Below the pieces are notes generated by a model that saw only the letters and a program-made list of their open reading frames with translations, had not been told where the DNA came from and did not search any database. A stretch of 64,000 nucleotides of DNA from the NCBI GenBank assembly GCA_009667805.1, contig CM019063.1, positions 191,514,661 to 191,578,660 on the forward strand, in the 5' to 3' direction. Source of the stretch: Leptobrachium leishanense (Eukaryota; Chordata; Amphibia; Anura; Megophryidae). Shown here one piece after another: positions 38,411 through 48,419 of this stretch (position 1 is its first letter; each line of letters starts with the position of its first letter). The translations under genes were made by a program, and so were the position numbers.

Positions 38411-39403
38411 TAAGGCTAGCATCAGACGAACGCTGTTATCACGTCCATGTCGCCGCACAGTTTAACGTCTGTCGTAGCATTTATTTGTAAACAATAGATA
38501 CCAACACACGTAGTACGTGCGCACCAAAGTGCGCACGCAGGTGGCAACGGACGCCATTTAGGTCTCGACATAAAAGCGCTACGATGGTCGCCCAGAGTGA
38601 GTCCAGGGGCTGACTGGCAACTTTTGGCCCAGGGGGCAAGTACAACCCATAGGCCCATGGTGCAGAAACCCAGTCCCCCATTTAAATAAAAAAAAAACTT
38701 AACAAATTACATAATAAAACACTATGAGGTTTTAGTTTGTTTCAATGGCCATTGCAATGTAAACTCACTCAACCCTTCAAGGCACCTCTTTGTAGAGTGA
38801 GTACCTAACCAATGTACCAAAAGCCGCTCTACTGAGCAGCTCCATGGGAGCGTTCAGCTAAGGAGAGGCAGAACGATGGTGGGTTTTATTTATACATGCA
38901 CCAAACACTATGTAGAAACGAGCGCAGATGACACCTTTTTTCTCTTATGTTTTATACATTAACTGGGCTGTTACTCCTGGCTGTTGCAGCCGCTCCGGTG
39001 AGTATGGGCTCGACGCCATTTTTTCTGTATGTAAATTACATAATAACATTTTAAGACTGTTTTAAATATTTCTTTTCAAACATAAATGAACAAAATCAAT
39101 CAATACCACCGAACTGCTCTGATTTAGGCAGTAATAGTTTGAGGTAGGTGGGAGATTGATCAGTGTTCCCTTTTCCTCACATTATTACCCCCTAGCTCAT
39201 AGCAATGCCCCCTTTTACCCATAACTACTAACCACTGAATCAGAACAATATCCGTTCACATTACACTGATGCCCTTTTAAATCCCAGCACTGCCTACTTC
39301 CCTAAAATCAAACCCCACACTAATGTACCTGAACCCCACACTAATGTACCCGTGACCAATTTTATTACTTGTAAAAACCACTCAGATACACTCGTACTGA
39401 CAC

Positions 39404-39450
39404 ACACATAAACACATACACACACTCGCACTGACACACACACACACTCC
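39404..39450. repeat. CA-rich simple repeat
   Basis: Imperfect (CA)n with CACACTCGCACTGACACACA variants, followed by more ACA-rich DNA to about 39515. Confidence 0.8.
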
Positions 39451-39519
39451 GATTTACACATTTGCAGTGACAGGACACATACACTCAGATACAAATACTG
39501 ACAGATACACATACTCACC

Positions 39520-39935
39520 CCTTTCTCTTTCCATCATTTCATGCCCCCTTCCTCGTTGCCTTTTTTCACTCCTTTCTCCCCATTATTCCATTCATTCTCC
39601 TTTTTATCGACTGCTCTCTTCCCTTTCTTTCACTCGCCACTTCCAATCTCCTTTTTCCTCATTCCTTACTATGCAGATCTCCCCACTCCTCTATGTCCAT
39701 TTCTCTATCCTTTTAAGTGCTCATATCCTCTCTTCCCTTCTGTGTTCAATTTCTCTATTCCTATCTCAGTTCAACTTCTCTCTCCCCATTCCATATTCTT
39801 GTCTCAAGTGTTTCTCCCCCTTTCAGCTTCTCTTCCCCCTCCAATCCTCTTGTCTCAACTTATTCCCCCCTTTTACTCATCTTTTTCCCCCCTTCATAAA
39901 CATCTTATCCTCCCTTTGGTCCCCACTCCGTTTTC
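39520..39935. repeat. Polypyrimidine low-complexity tract
   Basis: About 400 bases dominated by C and T, with TTTCTC, CCCTTC and TCTCT words. It creates long spurious open frames rich in Ser, Pro, Leu and Phe (39467-40426 and 39541-39999). I do not call these genes. Confidence 0.88.
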
Positions 39936-40110
39936 CTGCCCTTACCTGTGGCCACTGGCCAGTGCCCTACGTCCCTCCTGTGGGACTGAGAGGAAGTGAC
40001 GTATTGAAAGGTCACTTCCTCCCAGCGCTGCTGCTGCTGCAGAGGGAAGCAAACCACCGCACTTTGCTCCTGGGCAGGGATCCCTCTTTAGGCAGCTTTG
40101 TGGAAATTAT

Positions 40111-40986
40111 CAGGGTTATTCAAATAGATTCGAAAAGTCACCGCACGTTCGCTGACTTTTCGTTCTCTTCAATTCGGTTCCTTTTGCTTTATTCAGCAAA
40201 CACCACAGGGCCCCCGAATTGCAGGGAAAAGCTGCCGCAAACCCGACGAAAACGAACCGCAAAACCCAGCGAATGCACGCCGAAAACCCTCAAAAACATC
40301 TGGATTAACCTGCCGAAAACCACAGAAAAACCCGAGCAGGAGCCGATCACATGCAGCGAAGCCGCCGGAAAAAGCCGAGACCGCAGACAGAGCGAAGTGA
40401 ATAAATTAGGAAAACAGTTTGTATGAATGTTTGAAAAGTGAAACCCTGTTTGCAAAGAAACTACTGAGCGAAATGTCTGAAATTTGCATATGAGGTCCAG
40501 GGAATGATAATAAAGAGGGCTGTTACAGAAAAAATAAGTAAACTTAAAAAATAAAAAAAAAATCGGACTTTTAAAAAAAATTCTGAAAAATGCTTAAAAT
40601 ATCCTAAAAAATCTATAAATAAAGAGACTCTTTACTGTATAATTTTATAATGAACGGCTTATTAGATATTGAATTAAAACGGGAATATTTTTAACATTGA
40701 AGCCAATGGGATTCTCCTGAATAAATTTGCCTAATTAAACCACCGAATGGCAGGGCATTAGGGGAACCTTTCACTGCTGGTTTGTGTTCTCTGAATAGCC
40801 GAAGCAGTGCTTTTTCATGGGGTTTTCACTGCCCTCGAACAGGCACCGTATGTTCAGGCAATTTGCCAGGATTTGGCGAATTGCCTGCTCTCTGGATAGC
40901 CGAATGGCCAAGAAAGGTAACCGAACGCTGATTTTCAGCACTCGGTTACCTTTCTCAAGCAATTCGGATCTCTTTGAATAACCCTG
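40111..40986. mobile_element. MITE family E, copy 1 (876 bp)
   Basis: Starts CAGGGTTATTCAAATAGATT and ends AATTCGGATCTCTTTGAATA followed by ACCCTG, a long imperfect inverted repeat. TAT flanks both sides (40108-40110 and 40987-40989). Internal AT-rich DNA has no coding potential. Copies with the same GGGTTATTCA terminus occur at 48517-48697 and 54785-54890. Confidence 0.78.
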
Positions 40987-40994
40987 TATGTCTT

Positions 40995-41070
40995 GCCACT
41001 GTGGTTCAAATGGTAAAAGCGCCTGTTTAATAAGTAGGGAGGTCCTGGGTTCGATTCCCAGTTGGTTATA
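40995..41070 (+). other. tRNA-like sequence with Pol III A and B boxes
   Basis: TGGTTCAAATGG (41002-41013) resembles an A box, and GGTTCGATTCC (41048-41058) matches the B-box consensus exactly. A T-arm (CTGGG stem, TTCGATT loop) and an anticodon-like stem (CCTGT with GTAGG) can be drawn. The acceptor ends do not pair, so I call it tRNA-derived rather than a functional tRNA gene. A mirrored copy lies at 41828-41905. Confidence 0.6.
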
Positions 41071-41184
41071 TATGGGTTTTTTTTTCTTCCTCTGCAACTA
41101 GCATAATAACTTCAGAAACTTACTACATTGTATAACTCATTCTGCCACTTTGCGCTACAATGTAACTACATGACCCACCATTGT

Positions 41185-41526
41185 GACATGTTAAAAGAGC
41201 TAAACTGGCCATCGCTGGAGTCTAAACGTACCCTTCACCTTTCCAACCTGGTGTTTAAGAGCTTTTCTGGGAAGCTGCCACCCTATCTGTATAGACTGCT
41301 TCCCCCAGCAGCTCCCTCATCCTATAACCTCCCATCCAGGACCAGCACCTTACTTGCAATACCACAATACAAAAAGAAAGTGGCTCGATCCTCATTTTCC
41401 TACAGAGCACCACAGTTATGGAATAACCTCCCAGACGCCATCAAATCTTCCCCCAGTCTAAAGTCACTCAAGAGCTCCCTATTAGCATACCTCAATACGG
41501 AATGCACCTGTAAACATGTAACATAG
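41185..41526 (+). pseudogene. LINE ORF2 C-terminal fragment
   Basis: The frame reads a LNWPSLESKRTLHLSNLVFK stretch, then PPYLYRLLPP, PSRTSTLLAIP and APQLWNNLPDAIKSSPS, the C-terminal pattern of CR1/L2-clade ORF2 proteins. It ends at a TAG (41524-41526). The catalytic domains are missing because of 5' truncation. The first Met of the open frame (41128) has no special significance. Confidence 0.85.
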
Positions 41527-41569
41527 TGACTTTATTTCCTACATATTTATTTTCTGTTAATCTGTATGT

Positions 41570-41586
41570 TTGTGGGGGGGGGGGGT
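41570..41586. repeat. G homopolymer run
   Basis: Run of about 12 G within the LINE 3' untranslated part, likely length-variable. Confidence 0.85.
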
Positions 41587-41827
41587 TTAATATCTTGCAT
41601 TGTATTACTTTGTATTTCTATAACAACTGTAACATTTTAATGTTCTTTAACCCAGGACATACTTGAAAACGAGAGAAATCTCAATGTATCCTTCCAGGTA
41701 AAATAAATAAATAAACTAGCATAATAATAATATTGTTATGATGCTGCTGCTATTATTATTATTGTATTAATAATAGGAGCATTATAATAATTGTGCTATC
41801 TTTAAAGAAAAACAGAAATAAACATAC

Positions 41828-41905
41828 ATAACCAGCAGAGAATAAAACCCATGGCCTCCCTGCTCCCTAAACAGGTGCTTTACCATTTGAGCCACAGTGG
41901 CAACA
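41828..41905 (-). other. tRNA-like sequence, mirrored copy
   Basis: Read on the minus strand it repeats the left unit: GCCACTGTGGCTCAAATGGT, then CCTGTTTAGGGAGCAGG (a good anticodon-type stem), then a B-box equivalent degraded to GGGTTTTATTC. With the unit at 40995 it forms an inverted pair around an AT-rich loop of about 155 bp, before counting the LINE inserted there. Confidence 0.58.
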
Positions 41906-42441
41906 TACCAGAACAGTGACAAACCTGGGTAATGAGGGATCTCTGCCCTGGGAGCAATATTCTCTGATTGGCTAAGGAGGGCTGTGGGAGGTGTCCCTGG
42001 CCCTGCAGCTCCTGGACTGCTAATGAGACCGGCCAGCTTCTACACATCGCGGGCAGCCAGTCTCATTAAAAAGGGGAAGTGCAGCTGCAGCAATGGCCAT
42101 TTTAATGGGCTGAGGACCAGCCCAGGGCATCCCCCCCGGCCCAGTCCGTCCCTGGCTGTGTCCACGTAGCGGCCTGTGCGCATGATGATGCAACGTCATA
42201 CGCAGCGCATTTGCGACGTCCATCACGTTGACGCTCAGAAGTTCTTCTGGTCTGGCTGACTGTACCTGTCTTAATTTTAACCAATTTTGTTTCCCATATT
42301 TCCCTTTTTTTCTACATCTGTTAAAAAAACCAAAAATGGACTTTGTGGTGTCTACAGTATCGTATCGTTCGTACGTACGTACGTACGTCCGTTATGCACG
42401 CACGCAGAGTGCGCTCAGACTGCGTTTGTCTGACCGCCTAA

Positions 42442-42866
42442 GGCTAGGGTCAGACGAGCGCAGTGCGAACGCGCGTGCAGGCGCACTTAATCACGGCCGC
42501 ACTAGCAGCAAGTGCCAGGCAATGACGGCCAATATACGAAGTACGGTCGCACAAAAGTCCGGCTGCGCAACGCAAGTGGAAAACGAACGCATTTTTTCGA
42601 GAACGTTAAACTGCTAGTACTGACGTACAGAGTGCGCTGCGCCCGCTAGCGGCGTGTGTGCGTGAATTGGAGATGTCAGACACTGCTAATGTCCGGCCAA
42701 CATAACGTCCAGATGCACAAAGTGTTTTATTGATGATCCGTACAAAATCACGGATGCAAATGCGCATCGTATGACCGCTATCGCGTACTCCGTGAAAAAA
42801 TGCGTCCATTCGTTCGAACGCACTTTTTCACAGACAACGCGAAAATGCGTTCGTCTGACCCTAGCC
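42442..42866. mobile_element. CpG-rich MITE, family A copy 4
   Basis: 425 bp, GGCTAGGGTCAGACGAGCG start and matching complement at the end. Flanked by TAA (42439-42441) and TTA (42867-42869). It is very similar to copy 1 in the same orientation (GCGCAACGCAAGTGG, CGAACGCATTTTTTCGAGAA). CpG content is high, as in the other copies. Confidence 0.85.
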
Positions 42867-42887
42867 TTAGAGCTCTTAATTTAAACG

Positions 42888-43814
42888 TGTAGCGCTGTTT
42901 AAAACTGTGTTTCTGCAATTACTCGGTTTTAGCCACCAGAGGGAGACAAAAGCCATATGGACAATGCGGGACCTAAACGAACTACAATATCCATCAGGCT
43001 TTGTGGCGGATACAGGAAGTGGGTGGGACAGAGAGGAAAGACGTAAGCATCTTTATGCGGAGGAGCGCCAGAGTGAGCGGAGCGGCGAAAGACAGAGGAC
43101 GCAAGTAAGACTGCCAGAGATCGAGACCAGGCCGAAGCGCAGACGCTACCTCGAGGGTGCTGGAGATCGGGTAACTTGCGGAGGCATACCCATTACAGCT
43201 GAGAGGTTTGCGCAGGACTTCAGTTCCAGTTGGACCCCTTGTAAGGAGACCGCGATGATTCATAGGGAGTGCAGGCGATAGGCCGTAGTTCTCGAGTTGG
43301 AGATCGGATGAGCAAGAGAGCGGATCCAGTGGCACAGAGTTCCGGAGGACAAGCGGAGAGACATCCTTGATTGGGCAGTGGGACGGACTGTCTAACGGAT
43401 GGGTGAGAGGCCTTACAGGCCGCAAGTCCAAGTATAATCCAGCACGCTGCCTTATTGTTCAATTCTACAGGGCCCCAACTTGACTAGTCGAAGATTTGCT
43501 TATTACATTCACTGGCCAGTTGAATACGGTACCCGGGTACACGAATCAATACACGTACACCTTTTTGAGACATTACACTCACGGGACTTACACTCCAGAA
43601 CTGAGGGGGTTAATCCTTTTTCTTTTGCCGCCGCGTGTTTTCCTGCATTACGAAATCCTGTCATACCGTATTTGCATTATATGTGTCACTTTATTGGGAT
43701 CAGTAAAGTATATAATCTATAAAATCCACAACAGTGCTGGTGTATATTTATTCCCTAGTGCGGTGAGACTAACCCCAGGTTTATTCAGCGGCTCCTCCGG
43801 GAGTGAGCGCTACA
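42888..43814. mobile_element. Candidate solo LTR or long MITE (TGTAGCGCT ends)
   Basis: Starts TGTAGCGCTG and ends GAGCGCTACA, a 9-base perfect inverted terminal pair with TG...CA ends, 927 bp. No matching target duplication was seen (AAACG versus CATGG). It contains a CpG-rich, purine-rich first half and a TATA-like AGTATATAATCTATAAAA near 43705-43722. The 124-codon frame at 42907-43281 is arginine-rich with no domain. Either a solo LTR with an eroded duplication or an unrelated repeat. Confidence 0.4.
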
Positions 43815-44375
43815 CATGGATAAGAATAACCCCTTTTAAAGACTAAAAGTGTACTGGCATTTCACAAAAAGTAAAAATCCAAAGAGCAACACTAAACACT
43901 TCACAGGGAAGTTTCTCCTATTGCACTTTGGATTTTAGTTCTGTGAAATGTCTATCTTTTGTTGGTGCTGCAAAAGCACTTAGATGTAAAGCAACAAAGA
44001 AGTTACACACAATCTTCTCTTTACTCTCTAACCTACTATAAATACTTTCACCTGAACATTCCGCAGAAAGTCCCACCCCCTACTGTAAACAAGGACGATA
44101 ATGAAGAAGCGCAGTCTGCAGTATTCTGAAGGAGTGCATCCTAAATAGTTTGGAATGTTAAATCCAGTCGGATAAAATAAGTATTTTATTAAGGCTTTAC
44201 CAAAAAAATACAGAAAAAAAAACCTAGAATGACACCTTATTCCTCATAAGACTATTTGGCCTACTGCAAGCAAGTACAATTTTTTTCCTTTGGATCTTCC
44301 AGATGTAAAGAATTTACCTGTCCGTCACTTCCAGAACATTGCAAAACGAGATAAATATAAGATTTATTAATGCTA
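43815..44375. other. Unassigned apart from a family H hairpin
   Basis: Contains the hairpin at 43858-43951 and otherwise no coding or repeat ends. Confidence 0.4.
43858..43951. mobile_element. Short hairpin repeat, family H copy 2
   Basis: GCATTTCACA and AAAATCCAAAG on the left pair with CTTTGGATTTTA and TGTGAAATGTC on the right, around GTTTCTCCTATTGC. Same design as 26521-26587 and 50036-50116. Confidence 0.72.
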
Positions 44376-45059
44376 TAGGCTCTATCACCTCCTTCAAGCT
44401 AACACTAGCGTCGGAGCTAGCTTAAAGGAGGTCATAGCGCTGCGGCCACATCCCCTTCAAATCACTAATGGGTTAAGAAAAACATTTAACGCTCGTTATT
44501 TGCGTTTCAAAGTTCGAGTTTACTATACCTTGTGCTCCCTATACCTAACCTAATATGGGGAGCGTACAGCGAAAGCAGAGAGTAACTAGCAGTAAGAACA
44601 CTTGGTCCTAATGCTAATTACTAAGAGCTGGCGCTGACTAAAAAAGTTCCCACCAGCTCAGTGGTGTAGGTAATGGATTCCCCTGCTGCAAATCCAATAC
44701 CTGTAGCTCAAACACCCCCCCCCCCCAATATCACATACTCACCCCGTGGCGAAAACGGCAGCCTGATCCATTGCTTTTGGCCACTGGGGGAAGAAAGTCC
44801 CCTGTCTCCCTTTGCGATCACTCCGCCGACCAGCAGAATCTCGCATCTTGCCTCGCATATGACCCGGCAGCACGATCCTCCATGGAGTCCTATGGATGCC
44901 ATGGAGAGGATGCTGGGGACAGCTGTAGTGCTGCTCCAGGATCCGTGAGCCTAGCGATTGCTAAAGGGCAGTCTGCTGGACTCGGCTCCTGGCCTGCGAT
45001 CTGCTGGGGGAAACCTATAGCACCCTGGTGTTACCGAGGGCTACGTGATAGTGCCCTAA
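44376..45059. mobile_element. MITE family C, copy 1
   Basis: Ends TAGGCTCTATCACCTCC and GTGATAGTGCCCTA form inverted termini. The interior includes CCATGGAGTCCTATGGATGC. It is about 684 bp and matches, in reverse orientation, the 683-bp unit at 61569-62251. Non-autonomous, superfamily unknown. Confidence 0.65.
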
Positions 45060-45647
45060 GATGTCAAATCCCAAGAGTTCAGCAACTCTAATTAAATATT
45101 AATTTGTGTGTTTTCAATATATTCAGGTTTCAGAAACTCAAGGCAATAAAAAAGCAAACACTGGCTTCAAAGTAAACATACTACATGTATATATTCATGT
45201 ATATTATTAGTGGATACATTTTTATAAGGTTACTATATTTATTAATAGAAGCCTCTTAAAATCATCACAGAGAAATTGTCTTTTAATATGCCTAGGGGTG
45301 AATCCATGCATAGCACTTAATAGAACCAGTTACAAGACATGGAGAGAGCGCAGGTAGTCATTTATAAAAATGGCAATTTATAAATTCACTTAATGAATCT
45401 AGATACAAATATCATTCAACTGACAGGAATACACCAGACCACATTAGGAATGGTTGTCAAATAAAGAAAGATCTTACAACTATAGTATATTGAATCACTG
45501 GAAGTAATCTACATATTGAGAGTGGGGAGGGCTGATGATAGCTTTGGAAAGCAGGTGTAATCTGGGATTGGCATTATTGGTGCATGTTTTTGTTTTGTTC
45601 TGAATGAAAACACCTTCATCTGTGAGAGTGAAACGATTTCACTGCTA
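45060..45647. other. Unassigned AT-rich stretch
   Basis: No coding or repeat ends recognised. Confidence 0.4.
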
Positions 45648-46010
45648 CTTACATAGTTACATAGGCTGAAAAAAAGACGTGCGTCCATCGAGTTCGGGCT
45701 TTCACACATCGCCTACTGCTCTTGATCTAAAATAAGGCAAAAAACCCAGTGTGAAGCGCTCGCCAATATGCAACATACTGGGAAAAAATTCCTTCTTGAC
45801 CCCAGAATGGTGTCAGATTTCTCCTTGGATCAAGCAGCTTTTGCCCACATATTAAATATTATAACCCTTAATATTTGCAGTTTTACAGGAAGTCATCCAG
45901 TCGTTGTTTAAATGTCTGTATAGACCATGAACCAACCACCTAAACAGGCAGAGAATTCCACAGCTTTATTGTTCTCACCGTAAACACGCCGTAACTGTAA
46001 CACGGCAGGC
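45648..46010 (-). mobile_element. CR1 3' end segment
   Basis: Contains GTGGAATTCTCTGCC, the remnant of the coding end, then TCAAGAAGGAATTTTTTCCC and a GACGCACGTCTTTTTTCAGCC tail near the 3' terminus. This order is typical of CR1 LINEs of frogs and fish. Confidence 0.8.
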
Positions 46011-46344
46011 TGCAGAGGTGGATTAACTCTGCACTCTCCCTGGTGCTGAAATAGGTTTCAGCACCAGGGAGAACAATGCTGAAGCCGGCTCGCAGAGAAA
46101 ATAAAAAGACATGAGTGAAAAAAGCCTCTTCTTTTTTTTATTTATTTTTTTTATTGTTTTTTAAGAACCGGAAAACAAAAGTTGGCCTAATAAATCCAGA
46201 AAAATACCAAAAAAATTCCTAAAATTCCAATGAACAAAAATACTTTTTGCTGCAGATTAAAAAAAAAATAAACGGTTGAATAAAAAAAGAGTAAAAACTT
46301 TAATATATTTTCCATTGAATCGTAAGAGCCTCTCGCACGCCGGT

Positions 46345-46494
46345 TTAGCTATACAATGTATTTTTTTACGTTTCCCCTGGACATGCTGGTTATATTTTAC
46401 AATGTATCTTTTACATGTTACCCCTGCACACTCAGGTTATACTATACAATGTATCTTTTACATGTTTCCCCTGCATACGGCGGTTCTACTATTT
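46345..46494. repeat. 47-bp tandem repeat
   Basis: Three to four diverged units carrying ACAATGTATCTTTTACATG and CCCCTGCA. A further unit-like segment (CTATACAATACATC) follows the Tc1 copy at about 48155, so the transposon landed inside the array. Confidence 0.78.
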
Positions 46495-46495
46495 A

Positions 46496-48111
46496 CAGTT
46501 GTGTTCAAAATTATTCAACCCCCACTAAAATTGAGTGTTTTGGCCAGTTTGACATTGATTTTGATCATTCAGTCATCTTGCTTACAATTAAATCAAAGAG
46601 GCACGTGTAGGTCAGACAAATATAACATAACATTTATAATGAAATGACCACAAATGTCTTTTCTGTGCTCACATCATTATCAGTTTTATTCAACCCCCAC
46701 GTGACATTCAATCTTAGTACTTAGTACAACATCCTTTTACAGTTATAACAGCTTTTAAACGTGAAGCATAGCTTGACACAAGTGTCTTGCAGCGATCTAC
46801 GGGTATCTTCGCCCATTTGTCATGGGCAAAAGCCTCCAGTTCAGTCACATTCTTAGGCTTGCGCACTGCAACTGCTTTCTTTAAGTCCCACCAGAGGTTC
46901 TCAATCGGATTTAAGTCAGATGACTGCGATGGCCACTCCAAAATGTTCCAGCCTTTAATCTGCAACCATGCTCTAGTGGTGTTGGAGGTATGCTTGGGAT
47001 CATTGTCCTGTTGAAAGGTCCCACGTCTCCCAAGCCTCAGGTTTGTGACGGACTGCATCACATTGTCATCCAATATCTCCTGGTACTGAAGAGAATTCAT
47101 GGTACCTTGCACACGCTGAAGCTTCCCTGTACCTGCAGAAGCAAAACAGCCCCAAAGCATGATTGACCCCCGCCATGCTTCACAGTAGGCAAGGTGTTCT
47201 TTTCTTCATAGGCCTTGTTCTTCCTCCTCCAAACATAGCGTTGATCCATGGGCCCAAACAGTTCTAATTTTGTTTCATCAGTCCACAGAACACTATCCCA
47301 AAACTTCTGTGGTTTGTCCACATGACTTTTGGCATACTGCAGTCGACTCTTCTTATTCTTTGGAGACAGCAAGGGGGTGCGCCTGGGAGTTCTGGCATGG
47401 AGGCCTTCATTACGCAGTGTGCGCCGTATTGTCTGAGCTGAAACTTCAGTACCCACATCTGACAAATCTTTTCTCAGTTCCTCAGCAGTCACACGGGGAC
47501 TTTTCTCCACTCTACGCTTCAGGTATCGCACAGCAGTCAAAGTCAGCATCTTCTTTCTGCCAAGACCAGGTAGCGTTTCAACAGTGCCCTTTGCCTTGAA
47601 TTTGCAAATGATGCTTCCTATGGTCTCTCTTGGTATGTTTAACATCTTTGCAATCTTCTTATAGCCATTGCCCTTCCTGTGAAGAGTAATCACCTCTTCT
47701 CTTGTCTTCCTGGACCATTCTCTTGACTTTGCCATGTTTGTAACCACACCAGTAAATGTCTAGAAGGAGCTGAGTATCACAGTCATTTTAAAGCTGCCTA
47801 ATTGGTGCTTATTATGCTTTATTGCTGCTCCGTGACATCCACAGGTGTTTTCAATACCTGATTGAAAACACTTGAATGAACCTCTGTTCTTCAGAGTGGT
47901 AGTCTTTAAGGGGTTGAATAATTGTGTCAATGAAGAATTCACAAAAGAAACATTTACTGCTGTATTACAAAACCAATTGATGTCATTTTAGTTGCATATG
48001 GTCCTTTAAAAAGGCCTTGTAGGATTTCATTCTGAATACAATTACAAATGTACACTAAATTCCCTAAAACCCTTTACAGCATTGGGGGTTGAATAATTTT
48101 GAACACAACTG
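46496..48111 (-). mobile_element. Tc1-like IR/DR transposon, copy 3
   Basis: 1616 bp, minus strand, TA on both sides (46494-46495 and 48112-48113). Both outer ends begin CAGTTGTGTTCAAAATTATT, and inner direct repeats with the ATTCAACCCC core lie about 185 bp inside. The least damaged of the three copies. Confidence 0.96.
46714..47735 (-). pseudogene. Tc1-like transposase, copy 3, one frameshift
   Basis: Starts MAKSREWSRKTREEV at 47735 and would end CCTKY at 46714. One base is missing from a G run (plus-strand C run 47167-47171), where copies 1 and 2 have six, moving the reading to a second frame. All three catalytic positions are acidic ([23 protein letters not shown]). SSDLNP replaces the usual SPDLNP. 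I see no internal stop. It would be about 340 residues. Confidence 0.94.
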
Positions 48112-48419
48112 TAGAATGTAACTTTTGCGCGTTTTCCTGCCGCGGTTCAGCGGTTTAACTATACAATACATCTTTTTCATATAAACTTGTACCAGATCAT
48201 CCCTGCATCGTCCGATGAATCCAAAAAATTTGGAAAGATTGCTAGTCTGTTTTAATTCTGAAAAAATGTCTGAAATTGTCCTTCGGTGGTCAGATGCAAT
48301 GAAAGAGGGCTGATTCACCTGCATGTTGTAGGATCGGTCGGACAACGTCAGATGATATCGGATGATCGCACCGTTGCACAAATACGGTGCCAGTGGACAG
48401 GACACCTCTGCACTTTTCT

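Larger units (their letters stand above)
41110..41713 (+). mobile_element. 5'-truncated CR1/L2-like LINE with 14-bp TSD
   Basis: AACTAGCATAATAA occurs exactly at 41096-41109 and 41714-41727 and brackets a 604-bp insert. The insert encodes the C-terminal end of a LINE reverse transcriptase and ends in a TCTCAATGTATCCTTCC tail with AAATAAATAAATAA. This is a clean target-primed retrotransposition event into the loop of the tRNA-like foldback. Confidence 0.9.
38604..42154. mobile_element. hAT-like composite element inside family A copy 7
   Basis: Left end CAGGGGCTGACTGGC and right end GGCCCAGTCCGTCCCTG form an imperfect inverted pair (CAGGG..GACTGG). Flanking octamers AGTGAGTC and GCTGTGTC agree at only 5 of 8, so the duplication is doubtful. 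No hAT transposase is seen. The interior is a patchwork with its own insertions (a pyrimidine tract, a 876-bp MITE, a tRNA-like foldback and a LINE tail). The continuity of copy 7 across it supports an insertion. Confidence 0.55.
38414..42438. mobile_element. CpG-rich MITE, family A copy 7, split by an insertion
   Basis: The left part is 38414-38603 (GGCTAGCATCAGACGAACG start) and the right part 42155-42438, which ends GCGTTTGTCTGACCGCC. Together they give about 474 bp. A 3.55-kb hAT-like unit separates them. The right part contains CGTACGTACGTACGTACGTC and matches copy 6 (ACTGTAGACACCACA block), a third subfamily. Copy 4 begins three bases after its end. Confidence 0.7.
46013..48410. other. 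Insertion into the CR1, of uncertain type
   Basis: The CR1 text is interrupted here. The block starts CAGAGGTGGATTAAC and ends GGACACCTCTG, an 8-base inverted pair (CAGAGGTG), which could be hAT ends, but the flanks (GCAGGCTG and CACTTTTC) are not duplicates. It has a hairpin (CTCCCTGGTGCTGAAA with TTTCAGCACCAGGGAG at 46037-46073), a 47-bp tandem array, and Tc1 copy 3. Confidence 0.4.

Noticed and set aside
39467..40426. 319-codon open frame
   Set aside because: It reads through a polypyrimidine tract and into a MITE, giving Ser/Leu/Pro/Phe-rich text. No domain, no exon signals.
40995..41070. Functional tRNA gene
   Set aside because: T-arm and B box are good, but the acceptor strands do not pair and a mirrored degraded copy exists. 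Treated as a tRNA-derived repeat.
42907..43281. 124-codon arginine-rich frame as a host gene
   Set aside because: Lies wholly inside a repeat-like unit, has an opposing open frame of similar length and no recognisable domain.
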